Of a stretch of 51,762 bases of DNA, positions 49,764-51,762 are shown piece after piece. The stretch's first letter is position 1. Every line of letters begins with the position of its first letter. The position numbers and the translations under genes are program-made. Source of the stretch: Bacillus swezeyi (GTDB lineage: Bacteria; Bacillota; Bacilli; Bacillales; Bacillaceae). The notes beneath the pieces are model-generated. The model worked only from the letters and a program-made list of their open reading frames with translations. It was not told the DNA's origin and did no database searches. Location: assembly GCF_001969815.1 (NCBI RefSeq), contig NZ_MRBK01000021.1, positions 16,717 to 68,478 on the forward strand, in the 5' to 3' direction.

Positions 49764-51143
49764 TTGAAAGGTTATTTAGTTTGGAATGAGAAGCTGCTAA
49801 TAAGAAAATTTGCAAACAATTACGAGGCTATGTTGGTGGTAAAAAGGAATCCAACTGAAACAGCGCCCACCCTTAAGAATGAGAATACCTTTACAATCAA
49901 TCAAACGGCCCTCGAAATCATTCAATTAATAAATGGTACAAAAACATATAATGAGATCGTATACTTATTATCTTCAAAATATAATGAAAATCCTTTAAGT
50001 GTTAAAGAAAAATTAACAAGTTTTTTTGAAAATGTATCAAAATTATATAATTTAAATATAGACACCATAGAGCAGCCTAAAAAGGTACCTGTTAATCTAA
50101 TAGAAGAAAAGACTATTTATCCTAAAGTTGCTTCTATTGAAATTACAAACAGATGTAATGTAAGATGCAGACATTGCTATGGAGATTTCGGGGAAGTAAA
50201 ACCAGCGGTCATGAGTCTAGATCAAGTGAAATCATTATTAGACGATTTAAAAGAAATAGGTGTTCAATTAATTGAACTTACAGGAGGCGATATAACTGTA
50301 CACCCTGATCTTAAAGAAATATTGTTATATGCTCTTGAATTAGAATTTGCTCAAATATCTTTATTAACAAATGGTATAGCTCTTTCAAATAAGGTAATGG
50401 ATATCATTATAAAAAACACATCAAGAACATTCGTACAAATTGATATGCATAGTTTAGATAATAATTATTTAACATGGTTTTTCAAAGTTCCAAAAACACT
50501 TGCTAAAATTCAAAATAATATAATGAAATTGGCGGAAAATAATGTACGCTTGAGAATTGCAACAATAGTTACTCACTTGAATGTTCATGAGGTGGAAGAC
50601 ATTGCTGAATGGGTGCACAGTTTGGGTATAGAAAGTTTTGGGGTTTCACCGGTAGTCCCCATGGGAAGAGCGCATGGCTGCAGTGATTTATATCTAAATG
50701 AAAAGGATCTCAAGACATATGGAGAAGCATTACTAAAAATAAATAATAAATATCCTAAATTTTTGACACTTTATCAGGGGGTACGTTCAGAAATTCGAAA
50801 TTGTGGGGCGATAACCTCTCATGTTGTCATATCCCCTACGGGTGATATAAAGATTTGCACAATGCATAGTTTAGATGATTTAAGTAATAGAATAGGAAAT
50901 GTATTCGAAAAAAATATAAGAGAGATTTATGATGAAAAAATCAAATATATTAATGCGTTTTTTAATTTACAAGCACCTCAAATAGATTCAGAGGAATGTA
51001 AAAATTGTGAACATAAACAGTTTTGCAGTACTTGTTTCTTAAGAAGCTTTTTAAAAGCAAAAGAAATAGGAGACAAATGTGCATGGTTCAAAAAACGTGT
51101 GCCAGAAATAATAAAAGAACCGTTATTAATTGGACAAAATTAA
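49764..51143 (+). CDS. thnB: radical SAM/SPASM sactipeptide maturase (ThnB-like)
   Basis: 459 aa from the TTG at 49764, nine bases behind AGGAG; the ATG at 49755 abuts that site. N-terminal PqqD-like recognition element (about 35-95: FTINQTALEIIQLINGTKTYNEIVYLL). Radical SAM core with CNVRCRHC (4Fe-4S and SAM) and ELTGGDITVHPD. SPASM domain with Cys in NCGAI, CTMHS and the C-terminal CKNCEHKQFCSTC ... KC cluster, ligands for auxiliary FeS clusters. It would form the four Cys-S to alpha-carbon bridges in the precursor encoded upstream. Confidence 0.93.
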   Translation: MKGYLVWNEKLLIRKFANNYEAMLVVKRNPTETAPTLKNENTFTINQTALEIIQLINGTKTYNEIVYLLSSKYNENPLSVKEKLTSFFENVSKLYNLNIDTIEQPKKVPVNLIEEKTIYPKVASIEITNRCNVRCRHCYGDFGEVKPAVMSLDQVKSLLDDLKEIGVQLIELTGGDITVHPDLKEILLYALELEFAQISLLTNGIALSNKVMDIIIKNTSRTFVQIDMHSLDNNYLTWFFKVPKTLAKIQNNIMKLAENNVRLRIATIVTHLNVHEVEDIAEWVHSLGIESFGVSPVVPMGRAHGCSDLYLNEKDLKTYGEALLKINNKYPKFLTLYQGVRSEIRNCGAITSHVVISPTGDIKICTMHSLDDLSNRIGNVFEKNIREIYDEKIKYINAFFNLQAPQIDSEECKNCEHKQFCSTCFLRSFLKAKEIGDKCAWFKKRVPEIIKEPLLIGQN

Positions 51144-51203
51144 CCCTATAAGGATTCGACTTTAGGACGTTCGAAAGTGATTTGACTATACGGGGGAAAA
51201 ACT

Positions 51204-51290
51204 TTGAAAAAAATGCCCTTTTCTCCCGAGAGTATTTTTTGGGAGAGCAAAGGAGTGAAAGAAGGTGAAGAAGAAATCAAAGAGAAATGA
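51204..51290 (+). CDS. possible short ORF before the exporter gene
   Basis: A TTG behind GGGGG opens 28 codons (MKKMPFSPESIFWES ...), Glu/Lys-rich at the end and overlapping the exporter start. An inverted repeat TCTCCC / GGGAGA (about 51222-51237) lies within it. Perhaps a leader that couples translation; weak support. Confidence 0.25.
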   Translation: MKKMPFSPESIFWESKGVKEGEEEIKEK

Positions 51291-51762
51291 TGAAGACAAA
51301 GTCAAATACAATGAGCTATTAACTCTGATTCCTTACTTAAAAACATCAAAAGCATTTCTTACTTTTGGAATTATTGGTATGATTATCAGCTCTTTGATTA
51401 CAACTCCTATACCTTATATTATAGGTTATATAATTGATAAGATAATATTATTGGATAAAAGTTATCATGAATTACTTAAAACTATTTTTTTGTTGACTAT
51501 AATTTATTTTATTCATTACATAGCTTCAATAGTATATGAATACTTATTTATTCGAGTTCAACAGAATGTTGTAAACGAAATTAGATTATCTATGATAAGT
51601 AATCTTATTGAAGCACCTTTATTTTATATTAATAAGAAAGAAAAGGGCTATATTCTTGGCAGAATTTCCGAATCAGGAAATATCAGTACATTGTTTTCTC
51701 CCAATCTGTTAAGGACGTTTTCGGGAGTCACTGATTTTTTCTTTTCTTTATTTATCATGTTT
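51265..51762 (+). CDS. thnT: ABC exporter, ThnT-like, cut by window end
   Basis: First 166 codons, open at the window edge. GTG start nine bases behind AAAGGAG. After a basic N-terminus (KKKSKRNDEDK) come the typical exporter membrane segments: FLTFGIIGMIISSLITTPIPYIIGYIIDKI (in parts), then LLKTIFLLTIIYFIHYIASIVYEYLFIRVQQNVVNEIRLSM and LFYINKKEKGYILGRISE, the coupling-helix region of type I exporters. No N-terminal C39 peptidase, so leader removal needs a separate protease. It should export the sactipeptide. Confidence 0.88.
   Translation, partial: MKKKSKRNDEDKVKYNELLTLIPYLKTSKAFLTFGIIGMIISSLITTPIPYIIGYIIDKIILLDKSYHELLKTIFLLTIIYFIHYIASIVYEYLFIRVQQNVVNEIRLSMISNLIEAPLFYINKKEKGYILGRISESGNISTLFSPNLLRTFSGVTDFFFSLFIMF

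Overview
The window looks like a chromosome segment of a Bacillus of the B. licheniformis group. This is inferred from the housekeeping genes: an S-box-controlled metI-metC pair next to a YjcL-type DUF819 membrane protein, a GH43 arabinanase, SPbeta/PBSX/skin-type phage genes and strong AGGAGG ribosome binding sites. The housekeeping part is about half G+C; the imported parts are clearly A+T-richer.

1 to about 35.36 kb is the integrase-side half of a PBSX/skin-type myoviral prophage. The late operon runs leftward: xtmA/xtmB terminase, portal, minor head protein, XkdF, scaffold-region genes, capsid, head-tail connectors, sheath XkdK and tube XkdM. A TxpA-like type I toxin module sits beyond XkdM. 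The early operon, also leftward, holds Cro- and Xis-like regulators, YqaJ/RecT recombination, a replication initiator carrying iterons, a helicase loader and helicase, IDEAL, RusA, XtrA and the ArpU/Xpf-type late activator. A rightward lysogeny unit holds an ImmR-like repressor, an ImmA-like protease, a lipoprotein and the integrase. Accessory genes are inserted throughout: an LXG-WHH nuclease toxin with SUKH immunity, a Rap-Phr quorum pair (predicted peptide ERLMV), a secreted protein opposite two small membrane proteins, an orphan C5-methyltransferase with a ParB-like protein, and DUF4145/HEPN-like genes, one group of which displaced the 3' end of the minor head gene. The left end of the prophage lies outside the window.

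The prophage ends in the 3' part of a tRNA-Val(GAC) gene at 35.31-35.39 kb. A second copy of the same tRNA 3' end and its terminator lies at 42.70-42.75 kb. Between them is a separate small island: a secreted arabinanase, a decayed gene, and a five-gene Nik/Opp-type ABC transporter operon behind a consensus promoter with a near-perfect Fur box. Beyond the second copy is the ancestral chromosome: yjcL, metC, metI and the SAM riboswitch.

From 47.0 kb to the window end is a sactipeptide cluster closely related to thurincin H: an ABC-2 permease, an ATPase and a GntR regulator on the left, then a 40-residue precursor, a radical SAM/SPASM maturase and a truncated ABC exporter on the right. The precursor core keeps all four Cys donors and all four acceptor residues of thurincin H but carries three core substitutions. 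This is the most striking system in the window.
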